Source: an uncultured Victivallis sp. (GTDB lineage: Bacteria; Verrucomicrobiota; Lentisphaeria; Victivallales; Victivallaceae). Taken from it: 44,765 nt of DNA. The position numbers and the translations under genes are program-made. The stretch is taken from NCBI GenBank assembly GCA_944389895.1, contig CALXOA010000123.1:1-44765 (forward strand), written 5' to 3'. The notes beneath the pieces were generated by a model. It did not search any database, was not told the origin of the DNA, and worked only from the letters and a program-made list of their open reading frames with translations. This document shows, in pieces, positions 33,191-41,844 of the stretch (position 1 is its first letter; each line of letters begins with the position of its first letter).

Positions 33191-34030
33191 TTACTCCGCC
33201 GGATTTTTTCCCGGTTCCTCCTCTTCTTCCGCGGGATAGTAGGGATAGGGCAGGTAGTCCAGCGGTTCGTCACCTTCCGCGCCGCTGAGCGCCTGGGCGA
33301 TGGTGAGCACGTAGCGGAAGCTGTCGCTGTTGACTGCGCATGAGAAAAGTGTCTGGGAAGCATAACGCAGCAGCATGCGCCGGTCCCAGAACTCGCACTG
33401 GGCGATGCCGGGCGCGGCGCAGATCTGCCAGCCGTGAGCGGGAACAAGCAGGCTGTTGTTGCCGTCATAGAGCGCGTAATCGCCCATGACACGGACCACT
33501 TTGAAAACTTCCGCCTCATCCGCAAGTTCGCCGGCGATACCGGCGAGGAGCGCCGCGGAACCGATGCGGTTTTCCAGAATCGGACCGATGCAATAGTACT
33601 CCGGACGCAATGTGGTTTCCGGTTGGGCGTTGAAACCGGCCTTGTGCATGAAATAGGCGAGATCCTCAAGCGTTTTCTGAGGGCATCGCCGGGCATCGAA
33701 CCGGAAATCGTTCCAGAGCCGGACCAGGCCCGGGCGCGAGTCGTTGTCGTACCATTGGAGATGGACATCGATCAGTCCGTCGATCAGATCGACCTTCGGC
33801 GCCTCCAGTTTGCGCAGAAATTCACGGCGGCGGCGGCGCAGCGTGATGGCCGCCTGGAGCTGATGCCCGCGGCGCCGCAGCAGCGGATTGTCGGACTCCT
33901 GAAGTTCGGCGAGGGCGTCACCGAGCTCCATTTCCCGGTAGAGCAATTCAGCCATCGCGTTCACCGCGACGGTTTCATCCTCATCATCCAGCAGGGAGAG
34001 GAGGCTGTCGAGTTCACGACTCCTGCTCAT
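33191..34030 (-). CDS. SirB1/transglutaminase-like protein with HEAT-like N-terminus
   Basis: The start at 34030 follows AGGGA and overlaps the end of the exonuclease gene by 17 bases, giving 279 residues. Residues 1-60 are HEAT/ARM-like helices. Residues 80-150 (FLRKLEAPKVDLIDGLIDVHLQWYDND..., KTLEDLAYFMHKAGFNA) look like the SirB1 'transglutaminase-like core 2' family. The classic Cys-His-Asp triad is not evident to me, so it may be inactive or a divergent relative. The tail is acidic (YYPAEEEEEPGKNPAE). It could be unrelated to SirB1; the family link is from pattern only. Confidence 0.6.
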   Translation of the reverse strand: MSRSRELDSLLSLLDDEDETVAVNAMAELLYREMELGDALAELQESDNPLLRRRGHQLQAAITLRRRRREFLRKLEAPKVDLIDGLIDVHLQWYDNDSRPGLVRLWNDFRFDARRCPQKTLEDLAYFMHKAGFNAQPETTLRPEYYCIGPILENRIGSAALLAGIAGELADEAEVFKVVRVMGDYALYDGNNSLLVPAHGWQICAAPGIAQCEFWDRRMLLRYASQTLFSCAVNSDSFRYVLTIAQALSGAEGDEPLDYLPYPYYPAEEEEEPGKNPAE

Positions 34031-34817
34031 TCCGGGGTTCCCTGGTCGGAAACTTGCCCAGCAGCGCATTATTGGCGATCGTCTTGACTTCATCGGAGAA
34101 GTCCGACCGCACGATCCAGCGCAGGAAGCCGGGATCGTTTGCCGACAGTTCACGCAGTGTGCGACCGGCGTTCTTGCCGAAATTCACCACCACCTCGTTG
34201 TCAACCCATTTGAAACGGCGGGTACGATCCACCGCATCCGGACCGGCGAGATCACAGAAATCGGAGAGGGCCTGGATGTCACGCGGCAGCTCCGGATGAC
34301 GTTCCAGCTGGCCGAGCAGGACCTCAAACGTGGCCTCGGTGTCGGCCTTGGCTCCATGTGCGCCTTCGAGGTCCTTGCCGCAGAAGAATTTGTAGGCCGC
34401 GGTCAGGGTGCGCGGATAGAGCTTGCAGAAAATGTTGTAGGCATCGATGATCCGCCGCCCGTCAAGTTTGAACTCGAAACCGGCACGCTTGAATTCGGCC
34501 TCAAGCAGAGGAATGTCGAATCCGGTGATGTTGTATCCGGCAAGATCGCACTCCTCGAGATAGCGGAAGAGTTTTTCGGCGATTAACGAGAAAGTCGGGC
34601 AGTTCGCGACGTCGGCGTCGGTGATTCCATGTACTGCGGTCGCTCCGGCCGGAATCGGCATCTCCGGATTCAGGCGGCGGACGGTGTTCTGGGTATGCCC
34701 GTCCGGAAATATTTTCAGCACGGCCAGTTCCACGATCCGGTCGCGTTGCGGCATCACGCCGGTACTTTCGATATCGAAAACGACCAGCGGCCGTTCCAGT
34801 TTCAAATCCTGCATCAT
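34014..34817 (-). CDS. DEDD 3'-5' exonuclease (DnaQ / ExoX-like)
   Basis: A 267-residue DnaQ-fold nuclease. Exo I: V-F-D-I-E-S-T-G (Asp15, Glu17). Exo II: A-G-Y-N-I-T-G-F-D-I-P-L-L near residue 100, where the Asp lies. Exo III: H-G-A-K-A-D-T-E-A-T near 155, DEDDh type. The C-terminal part (about 190-267: NFGKNAGRTLRELSANDPGFLRW) matches the C-terminal domain of exodeoxyribonuclease X and similar proteins. It acts on single-stranded or mismatched DNA ends, or on RNA. It probably shares a transcript with the SirB1-like gene and hisB. Confidence 0.88.
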   Translation of the reverse strand: MMQDLKLERPLVVFDIESTGVMPQRDRIVELAVLKIFPDGHTQNTVRRLNPEMPIPAGATAVHGITDADVANCPTFSLIAEKLFRYLEECDLAGYNITGFDIPLLEAEFKRAGFEFKLDGRRIIDAYNIFCKLYPRTLTAAYKFFCGKDLEGAHGAKADTEATFEVLLGQLERHPELPRDIQALSDFCDLAGPDAVDRTRRFKWVDNEVVVNFGKNAGRTLRELSANDPGFLRWIVRSDFSDEVKTIANNALLGKFPTREPRNEQES

Positions 34818-34879
34818 CGATGCGTTCTCCCGGGTTAAAATGAGCCGTCAAGGTTAAGGTTGCGGCAGACAATACCGGA

Positions 34880-34908
34880 AATATACCACGGTTTCACTGT
34901 CATTGCAA
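34880..34908 (-). promoter_or_regulatory. Sigma-70-type promoter for the exonuclease operon
   Basis: On the minus strand TTGCAA (34908-34903), 17 bases, TATATT (34885-34880). Both boxes are good and spacing is ideal. The exonuclease start is about 63 bases downstream. Confidence 0.6.
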
Positions 34909-34968
34909 TGTACTGCGTCTGAATTGACGGTATTTTTCCGCGGCGCATTGTGTTTCGGCGGTGAGAGG

Positions 34969-36327
34969 TTACAGCAATTCGTCCTTTTCCGCTTCCGGAA
35001 CCGGATATGCTTCCTCACCGACCTCGGTGAATTTGAGCTTCAGGCGCAGGATGATCGACCGCACCAGCGTCGGAACCGGCAGCGTCGTCACGATCGACAG
35101 AATGATGATCGCGTTGAAGAACTGGCTGTCGAGCATTCCGAGCTCCTTGCCGATCGCGGCGGCGGCCAGAGTTGCCGACAGTTGCGGTACGGTCATCAAT
35201 CCGGCGCACAGGCCGTGTCCGTTACTGAACCCGGAGAAGCGCATCGCCATCCAGCCGGAGAGAACTTTGCTGCCGACCAGCCCGAGCACGGTCAGCAGAA
35301 TGATCGGCAGATTGCCGGAGGAGCTGAACGCCTTGAAGTCGGTCTCCATGCCGATCGATACGAAGAGAAACGGAATCAGAAGTCCATAGCCGATGCTTTC
35401 AAAACGGCCGATCAGCGAACCGCCGCCGGCGATCGGCGACTTCACCAGTCGCGACAGCGCGAGTCCCGCCACAAAGGCGCCGACCACCAGATTCACTCCG
35501 AGAAATTCTCCGACCAGGACGGTGACGAGAATCACCAGAAGCAGAAGGGTGATCAGAATGTCCTCTCCGGGCTGGAAGATTTTCAGCAACTTCCCGCCCA
35601 GCCGGTAGACGATGAAAATCGCCGCCAGCAGGTAGAGCAGCACGATCAACAGGAAAATCGGAGTGAACCAGTTGCCGAACATGGCCGGATCGATATAATC
35701 GAAGAGGGAAAGCGTCCTCTTGGTTCCCTCCGCCGCTGCGCCGAGAGACTGGCGTTTGAGCTGGACGCTGACTGCCAGCAGGATGATGCTCGCAATGTCG
35801 GTGAGCACGGTTGAGATGAGCACTGCCGCTCCGAAACGGGTTCTGGTCAGTTTGAGCTCCCGGATGACCGGAAAGACGATCCCGACCGAGTGAGAGGCGA
35901 AAAGCGAGGCGTAAAGCAGTTTTCCGGGGAAATCCTCCGGCTTGAAATAGTTGTAGACGAGAAAACCGGCTATTGCCGGAAGCAGAAAGGTCAGAATGCT
36001 CAGCGCGATCACCGGTTTCCGGGCCGAGTTGATCAATTTGAAATCAGCCTCCATTCCCGCCAGCGCCATCAGGAACACCAGCCCCAGGGAACCGAGGGAG
36101 GCGACAAGGGATTCGAAATGGCCTTCCACCACCGCAGGAGTGCCTCCGAGGAAGCCGAGCGCCCGCGACAGAACCGCGATCAGGTCGAGACAGTTCGGCC
36201 CGATCAGCATCCCGGCGATCAGCAGCGCGATCACCGAGGGGATGTTCAGCTTGCGCAACAGAAACGGAACGATCCCCATCATGGCGATGAAGGCGATGAA
36301 CATGATCAGAAAAGCGTCGTTATTCAT
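34969..36327 (-). CDS. CPA2-family cation:proton antiporter
   Basis: Monovalent-cation/proton exchanger of the inner membrane. The ATG at 36327 is preferred over a TTG at 36336 because GGAG then has normal spacing. The product is 452 residues with about 12 helices: LNIPSVIALLIAGMLIGP near residue 30, GLVFLMALAGMEADF near 85, SHSVGIVFPVIRE near 140, and a long loop (170-220) before the C-terminal half. No TrkA-N or USP domain is attached. The gene follows DUF4236-TPR by 27 bases, so they share a transcript. Confidence 0.9.
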   Translation of the reverse strand: MNNDAFLIMFIAFIAMMGIVPFLLRKLNIPSVIALLIAGMLIGPNCLDLIAVLSRALGFLGGTPAVVEGHFESLVASLGSLGLVFLMALAGMEADFKLINSARKPVIALSILTFLLPAIAGFLVYNYFKPEDFPGKLLYASLFASHSVGIVFPVIRELKLTRTRFGAAVLISTVLTDIASIILLAVSVQLKRQSLGAAAEGTKRTLSLFDYIDPAMFGNWFTPIFLLIVLLYLLAAIFIVYRLGGKLLKIFQPGEDILITLLLLVILVTVLVGEFLGVNLVVGAFVAGLALSRLVKSPIAGGGSLIGRFESIGYGLLIPFLFVSIGMETDFKAFSSSGNLPIILLTVLGLVGSKVLSGWMAMRFSGFSNGHGLCAGLMTVPQLSATLAAAAIGKELGMLDSQFFNAIIILSIVTTLPVPTLVRSIILRLKLKFTEVGEEAYPVPEAEKDELL

Positions 36328-36354
36328 AAGAGTCAAATCTCCGGGGCAGGTTGT

Positions 36355-37413
36355 TCAGGTTTTCAAGTGCCCGGCCAGCCCCGGATAATCGGGGTCTTCC
36401 AGGCAGATCAGTTCAAAGTCGCGGCGCGCTTCCTCCCTTCTGCCGGAGGCAGCCAGAATTTCGCCGCGCCGGAAGCGCAGCGCGAGCGTCAACTCATCTC
36501 CGGATTCCGCCGGTTCGGAGAGCGCGCGGTTCAACAACTCCAGAGCCGCTTCGTTCATTCCGAGATTTTCAAAAGCGGCTGCGCGGTAGAATTTGAGCGC
36601 CCGGTCGATCGGGCCGCTGCCGCACTCGCCGGCCGTCAGTTTGATCAACGTGTGGAGCCACGCCTGGTCGAAAGGCGAACATTCGAGCACCAGTTCCGCC
36701 AGTGACAAGCGGACAGCCGGATTTTCCGGTTCCCGGCGGCAGAGGTCGATCAGCAGATTGCAGGCATCGGCGTACTCTTTCAACTGCTGGAGTACCTCTA
36801 CTTCGCCGAGACGCAGCGACAGCAGATCCGGTCTGGCCTCCACTTCGATCAATTCGCAGATCCGCAGCGAAAGAGTCAGTTCGAGTTCATATTTTGCATA
36901 AAGTTTTCCGAGATCCTCCGATACCGCTTCACAGGCGTTGAATGCGGCGCGGGCGCCTGCGAAATCACCGAGATTCAATGCGGTGAAACCCGCGGTGAAA
37001 GCCGCGTCCGCCAGCGTATCGGCGCTGGAAAGATGTTCGAAGGCGAGCTCCTGATCTCCCGCCAGCAGGGCTTTCAGCCCGTTGATGAACTGTTTCTCCG
37101 GGCCGGAGAGGAAAAGTTCCCGGAAGAACCCCAGATCGAGGCGTTCGAGATCCCCGGCCTTTCCCTCTGCCGGGGACGGGGAAGGGGAGGAGGGCGGCTC
37201 CGGGGCGACCGTCTCGGAGCGCTTTTTCCGGAAACTGCTGTAGGAGGTGTAACTGAGACCGGTTCCGGGAATGCCGACCGTTTTGCGCACTCCTTTCGGA
37301 CCGATCGTGAGTTTTGCTCCGCGCGGCCCCAGAGAACAGGACGCACCGCCTTTACTCAGATTGATGGTCACGCCGGGAAGAATGTTGATCCGGCGGTGAA
37401 AGCGGAAACCCAT
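36355..37413 (-). CDS. DUF4236 protein with TPR-like repeats
   Basis: The start at 37413 follows AAGGG and gives 352 residues. Residues 1-56 are a DUF4236 domain (M-G-F-R-F-H-R-R-I-N-I-L-P-G-V-T, S-K-G-G-A-S, L-G-P-R-G-A, S-Y-T-S-Y). A Pro/Ser-rich linker (about 65-85) follows, and residues about 110-352 are helical pairs of TPR type. Function is unknown; DUF4236 is often found alone or with repeat domains. The frame stays open upstream to 38094, but that extension has no ribosome site and is not protein-like. It is the first gene of a two-gene unit with the antiporter. Confidence 0.82.
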   Translation of the reverse strand: MGFRFHRRINILPGVTINLSKGGASCSLGPRGAKLTIGPKGVRKTVGIPGTGLSYTSYSSFRKKRSETVAPEPPSSPSPSPAEGKAGDLERLDLGFFRELFLSGPEKQFINGLKALLAGDQELAFEHLSSADTLADAAFTAGFTALNLGDFAGARAAFNACEAVSEDLGKLYAKYELELTLSLRICELIEVEARPDLLSLRLGEVEVLQQLKEYADACNLLIDLCRREPENPAVRLSLAELVLECSPFDQAWLHTLIKLTAGECGSGPIDRALKFYRAAAFENLGMNEAALELLNRALSEPAESGDELTLALRFRRGEILAASGRREEARRDFELICLEDPDYPGLAGHLKT

Positions 37414-37453
37414 GAACAACCCTTTTCCGAAAAACTTTTTTCTATTTCCCGGT

Positions 37454-37482
37454 ACTGTATCGCCCTTCGGCTTTAAAATCAA
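37454..37482 (-). promoter_or_regulatory. Candidate promoter for DUF4236-antiporter
   Basis: On the minus strand TTGATT (37482-37477), 17 bases, TACAGT (37459-37454), about 41 bases ahead of the start at 37413. Spacing is ideal and the boxes are moderate. Confidence 0.5.
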
Positions 37483-37882
37483 CCCCGTTTCATCCCGAAG
37501 CATAAAATTTTTTCGCACCGTTTCCGCCCCGTGGTATTTGACGGGGAAAGAGACGTTTCTGTTGAAGGTTTCTGACTGGAGGCCGTTTTTTGCCGGAGGA
37601 TCCGGAATCGGACCACTCCGGGATTCCGGATTCCTCACCGCCAACGGGATCCGCATGTTTTTGAATCCGGTTCTCGGGGGAAAACGTTCCGGCAACGGTT
37701 CGGCGCTTCTGATCCGGTGAGGCGCCGGGGGGCGGTTGTTTTTTTCATTCTCCTGAATTTCCTGTCTTGAAGGAGTCCGGAATGAAAGATTTGTACACCG
37801 GTGCGAACATATGCATCTGTTTGGTAGCCGGGGAACCCGCCTTTTGCGTTCATTCCTGTTTCCGGAAAATTTCTGAAACAGC

Positions 37883-37910
37883 TTGCAATCGGGCTCCGAA
37901 CGGATATAGT
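37883..37910 (+). promoter_or_regulatory. Candidate promoter for the GH78-like gene
   Basis: TTGCAA (37883-37888), 16 bases, TATAGT (37905-37910). Initiation near 37917 places the first well-supported start at 37954 and argues against the earlier in-frame codon at 37921. Confidence 0.55.
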
Positions 37911-37953
37911 AGGAAGTACATTGGAAATGGCAGGCGAAAGAGGATGTTCCCCC

Positions 37954-39993
37954 ATGAAGGAAGAACCGGAAGTTTTCAGAGGAAAATGGATCACCACTGC
38001 CCAATTCTGCAACCTTTCTCCGCAGAACGTTTTTCATCGTCAGCTTGACCGGTCGTCGTTGCCGGTGATCGATCCGGAATTGCAGAACCGGCATATCCTG
38101 TTCCGGAGGTCATTCTCTCTGGAAGAGACGGATTCCGCCGTGATTCATATCAGCGCCGACGACTATTACAAACTCTATGTGAACGGCGCATTCGTTACGC
38201 AGGGACCGGCGGCGGGCTACTCATTTCACTACTTCTACAACCGGGTCGATATTTCACGTTTTCTCCGGTCCGGTATGAACACGATTGCAGTACATACCTA
38301 TTATCAGGGATTGATCAACCGGGTATGGGTCAGCGGTGACCGGCAGCACGGGCTGCTGCTCGATCTTATCGTCGGCGGGGAAACAGTGCTTTCCTCCGAT
38401 GAGAGTTTTCGTTGCAGGGTTCATTCGGGGTTCTCCTCCGCTGGAACTGTCGGATATGAAACGCAGTTCATGGAGCGTTATGACGCCGCGGCACCGGAGG
38501 TCGGGTTCGAGCGTCCCGGGTTTGACGATTCCGCCTGGGATTTCGCCAGAGTACGTCGTCATGCCGATTACCGGCTCTTCCGGCAGCCGTCGGCGCAACT
38601 GGTGTTCGAGGAGATCGCTCCGGCAGAGGTGAAGAAAAACAAGAAAGGATACCTGGTCGACTTCGGTGGAATTTTCGTCGGAGGATTCACCTTCCGTGCG
38701 AGCGGCAACCGCGGCGATGAGATTGAAATGCGTTTCGCCCAGGAGCTCAACGCGGACGGAACCGCCCGGTACGATTTGCGCGCCAACTGCCGCTATGTGG
38801 AGTTCTTCAGACTTTCCGGCGGAGAAGATACCTTGAATCAGTTTGATTACAAGAGCTTCCGCTATGTGGAACTGCTGCTGCCGCAGGGGTGTGAAGTGGA
38901 CCTGGATTCGCTTCGGCTGACGGCGCGTCATTACCCCTTCACACTGCGGGCAGCCTGCCGCTGGAACGATGAGAAGTCGCAGGCGGTCTGGAAGCTGTGC
39001 GTCGACTCGCTGCACTACGGCGTTCAGGAGGTGATCCAGGACTGCATGGAGCGGGAGAAGGGGTACTATCTCGGGGACGGCTGTTACAGTCTGTTGACCT
39101 GTTGTTTGTTGACACAAGATTATTCGTTGATGGAGAAGTTCTTCGATGATTTTCTGCGTACATCGTTCATAAACCGCGGATTGATGACCTGTGCGGCCTG
39201 TTCCTTCATGCAGGAGATCGCCGAATATCCCCTGATCATGTTCACGTTGCTGCTGGAGTACTGCTGTCTCACCGGCAACCGGGAGTTCGTGCGGGAGCGT
39301 TACGCCGCTTTCGCCGACATTCTCGATTTCTACCGTGAGCAGTACGCCGATGCCGAGGGGTTGCTGAACCACCTCGACAAGTGGTGTGTGGTCGAGTGGC
39401 CGAAGAATATGCGCGACGGTTACGATGTCGATTTGACGGAAGGACGGCGTTGCGACACCCGGCACAACGTGATCAACGCCTACTACATCGGGGCGGTCAA
39501 ATGTCTGAACCGGATCGCCGGGCTGATCGGAGAAAAACCTTATGCGGATCCCGTGCCGCTTGAAGCAGCGTTTGTCAAGGCGTTTTACGATCCGCAACGA
39601 CAACTGTTCCGCGACAGCGACGTGACGGAGCACATCAGTTTGCCGGGCAACGTATTTGCCGCGTTTTTCGAATTGTTTCCGGATCGGGCGGGTGTGAAAA
39701 ATACCGTCGCGATGATTCGGGAGAAACGGCTTTCGCAGAGTCTCTTCTTCGAAACTCTTCCGTTGCTGGCGTTCCTGATCCGGGAAGGGGAGGAGGAGCT
39801 GGCTCACGAGCTTGTGATCGATGAGAACAGCTGGATGCGGATGATCGGCGAAGGGGCGACACGTACATTCGAGGGCTGGCACAAGGAGCTGAAGTGGAAT
39901 ACGTCGCTGTTTCACCTGACGCTGACGCTCGGGGCGCTGTTCCTGACGGATTGGGACATCCGCGGCATTCTGAGTTTCTCCGATGGACGGTAA
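37954..39993 (+). CDS. GH78-like alpha-L-rhamnosidase family protein
   Basis: The start at 37954 has GAGG 12 bases upstream and gives 679 residues without a signal peptide. N-terminal beta domains (about 1-270) carry the GH78-type ISADDYYKLYVNGAFVTQGPA and SGMNTIAVHTYYQG. The (alpha/alpha)6 barrel follows with Q-D-C-M-E-R-E-K-G-Y-Y-L-G-D near 365, the counterpart of DCPQRDERLGWTGD with several changes. The protein ends shortly after the barrel (WNTSLFHLTLTLGALFLTDWDIRG), shorter than the 854-residue rhamnosidase at 5255. It may act on another alpha-linked sugar; rhamnose is only the family default. Confidence 0.78.
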   Translation: MKEEPEVFRGKWITTAQFCNLSPQNVFHRQLDRSSLPVIDPELQNRHILFRRSFSLEETDSAVIHISADDYYKLYVNGAFVTQGPAAGYSFHYFYNRVDISRFLRSGMNTIAVHTYYQGLINRVWVSGDRQHGLLLDLIVGGETVLSSDESFRCRVHSGFSSAGTVGYETQFMERYDAAAPEVGFERPGFDDSAWDFARVRRHADYRLFRQPSAQLVFEEIAPAEVKKNKKGYLVDFGGIFVGGFTFRASGNRGDEIEMRFAQELNADGTARYDLRANCRYVEFFRLSGGEDTLNQFDYKSFRYVELLLPQGCEVDLDSLRLTARHYPFTLRAACRWNDEKSQAVWKLCVDSLHYGVQEVIQDCMEREKGYYLGDGCYSLLTCCLLTQDYSLMEKFFDDFLRTSFINRGLMTCAACSFMQEIAEYPLIMFTLLLEYCCLTGNREFVRERYAAFADILDFYREQYADAEGLLNHLDKWCVVEWPKNMRDGYDVDLTEGRRCDTRHNVINAYYIGAVKCLNRIAGLIGEKPYADPVPLEAAFVKAFYDPQRQLFRDSDVTEHISLPGNVFAAFFELFPDRAGVKNTVAMIREKRLSQSLFFETLPLLAFLIREGEEELAHELVIDENSWMRMIGEGATRTFEGWHKELKWNTSLFHLTLTLGALFLTDWDIRGILSFSDGR

Positions 39994-40537
39994 GGCGATT
40001 GTCGGCGGGGAAAGGGGAGATGTATCTGTTCATTCCTTATCGGGAGTTCCATCCGATCGCAACGAAATACAACCAAACTTGTCTGGAAAATTCCGAAGGT
40101 GGGAGGTCGTCTTGTTTTGACAGGAGAAAAAAACAGGTTATGAAATCATCGAGGGGAGTTTGCCGGTCACCATTTCTTTCCTGATCGCTCTTCTCCATAA
40201 TCGATCCGGAGAAGGCCGCATTGTGATCGTCAAGTACAGTTTGATGGAGAAAAGAAAACCCGTTGCGGTTTCCGGAATGGGTCGGTAAAGTTCGTTCTTT
40301 GCGGCGTAACCGCAGAGAAGCGGACAGCACCGTCATCAGCTGATTTTCGTCGTGATTCGCAGATTCTGATTTGCAATCCAAATTTGCCGTGTTATCTTAC
40401 CTCTGTCGATCAAGAATGTATCAGATGTTGAATTGTGTTTATTCCCAATCAATTAACGATGTTTCCAGTGATTCTTTTTCATGGGAACTGAATCATTGTA
40501 GTTGCAAATGGCAAATACCGGGAAGCAAAGGGGGGCT
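39994..40537. other. Intergenic region, no gene seen
   Basis: Short frames here (for example 40020-40184 plus and 40037-40381 minus) lack family resemblance. A 7-bp hairpin (CTTCTCC 40190-40196, GGAGAAG 40208-40214) has no T-run. TTTGC/GCAAAT-type sequence occurs near 40370-40395 and again at 40502-40515, close to the GH28-like start. I could not pick a convincing promoter for that gene. Confidence 0.5.
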
Positions 40538-41833
40538 ATGAAAGCAAATGTGGTGGATTTCGGTGCTGTTGCCGACGGGAAAACCTTGAGCACGGAAGCC
40601 ATTGCACGGGCTCTGGCGGTTCTGGCGGAGGCGGGGGGAGGGGAGTTGTATTTTCCCGCCGGGGAGTATCTGTCCGGCTCCATCGAATTGATCGATCACC
40701 TTTCCGTCGTACTGGAAAAGGGCGCAGTTCTGCGGGCTTCGCCGGAGATCACCGATTATTATCGGGATCCGGAGATCGAGGAACCCCTGCTGAATCATTA
40801 CTTCCTGTACGCGCGGGATCGTCGCGACATTACCATCTCGGGGCCGGGAGTATTGGACGGCAACGGTGCCGCTTTCTGGCAGAAGGAGTACCTCTCCGGC
40901 AATACCGACGAAACGCCGGCTTCCGGACGGTCGATTATCGATTACGATGTCTACAAGCCGTTGCCGCATCGCCCGGTCGTACTTTATCTGGCCGGCTGCA
41001 GCGATATCCGCATTTCCGGAGTCACGATCCGGAATGCCGCCGCCTATACCATATGGCTGGTGGATTGCCGATGTGCCTGCATCGACTCCGTCACCATCCG
41101 CAATCCGCGCAACGGCCCGAATACCGATGCGATCGACATCGACTGTTCGCAGCAGGTCCGGGTCGTCAACTGTGACATTGATGCCGGAGACGACTGCATC
41201 GCGCTGAAGAGCGATCCGAACCGGCTGGGACGGTTTCGCCCGTGCGAACGCATTGTGGTCGCAAATTCGATTCTATCCAGTTCGACGTGTGCGGTTCGAA
41301 TCGGGTACGAGGGGGACGCTCCGATTCGAGACGCCGTGTTCGGCAATCTGATCATTTACGACTCACGGTACGGGATCGACATCCTGTCGATTGCTCCGGT
41401 CTGCGCGATGAAAATAGAGCGGGGGACGCCGATTGAGAATATCCGTTTCGAAAATATCGTGATGCGAAACGTCGGTCAGGCGTTCTTCATCTGGGCGGGG
41501 AATGAGAAGCCGCGAACGGATTACGGCGGCAGCATCCGGAACCTCTCCTTTGCCGGGATGACCATTGAAAGCGTCGCCACAAGTTACATCGGCACGGATA
41601 TTCCCGGTGCCATTTCCGATTTGCGTTTTACGGATATTGTCATGCACGTCGCCGATCTGCCCGGGGTCGAACCTACGGAAAACCCGTCCGGATCGATTGC
41701 CGGTCACTGGGGCGGACATTGGAAGTCGGGAGGCCTGCGTCTGCGCGGCGTATCGATGCCGGAGATGACCCGGGTGCGCATCATCTGTGACCAGCCGGGT
41801 CAGGAAGCGATCGTATCGGAAATGCTTGAGTAA
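40538..41833 (+). CDS. GH28-like polygalacturonase family protein
   Basis: Right-handed beta-helix enzyme of 431 residues. The start at 40538 follows AAAGGGGGG and opens with MKANVVDFGAVADGKTLSTEAI, the classic GH28/pectate-lyase N-terminus. N-T-D (195-197) and G-D-D-C (217-220) supply the catalytic aspartates. The usual G-H-G motif with its catalytic histidine is replaced by S-T-C-A-V-R-I-G-Y-E, and the R-x-K motif appears as S-R-Y-G-I. So it may have changed specificity or mechanism. No signal peptide; probably intracellular, acting on galacturonides or rhamnogalacturonan fragments. The DUF4434-like gene begins 11 bases after its stop. Confidence 0.85.
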   Translation: MKANVVDFGAVADGKTLSTEAIARALAVLAEAGGGELYFPAGEYLSGSIELIDHLSVVLEKGAVLRASPEITDYYRDPEIEEPLLNHYFLYARDRRDITISGPGVLDGNGAAFWQKEYLSGNTDETPASGRSIIDYDVYKPLPHRPVVLYLAGCSDIRISGVTIRNAAAYTIWLVDCRCACIDSVTIRNPRNGPNTDAIDIDCSQQVRVVNCDIDAGDDCIALKSDPNRLGRFRPCERIVVANSILSSSTCAVRIGYEGDAPIRDAVFGNLIIYDSRYGIDILSIAPVCAMKIERGTPIENIRFENIVMRNVGQAFFIWAGNEKPRTDYGGSIRNLSFAGMTIESVATSYIGTDIPGAISDLRFTDIVMHVADLPGVEPTENPSGSIAGHWGGHWKSGGLRLRGVSMPEMTRVRIICDQPGQEAIVSEMLE

Positions 41834-41844
41834 AGGAGTATCAC

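Larger units (their letters stand above)
37414..37953. other. Intergenic region with divergent promoters, no gene seen
   Basis: Frames that cross this stretch on both strands lack ribosome sites and have composition unlike the neighbouring genes. It carries the minus promoter at 37454-37482 and the plus promoter at 37883-37910. About 400 bases between them hold nothing I can identify. Confidence 0.6.

Noticed and set aside
34903..36705. Plus-strand frames opposite the antiporter
   Set aside because: Gln/Arg-rich shadows of a membrane-protein gene; the minus strand gives a normal CPA2 protein.
36355..38094. 579-residue version of the DUF4236-TPR protein
   Set aside because: The open upstream frame covers both promoters and the neighbouring gene's start, and its translation is not protein-like. 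DUF4236 domains begin at the MGFRF-type start found at 37413.
40037..40381. 114-residue minus-strand frame in the gap before the GH28-like gene
   Set aside because: No ribosome site, no family resemblance, and it lies in a region of mixed composition.
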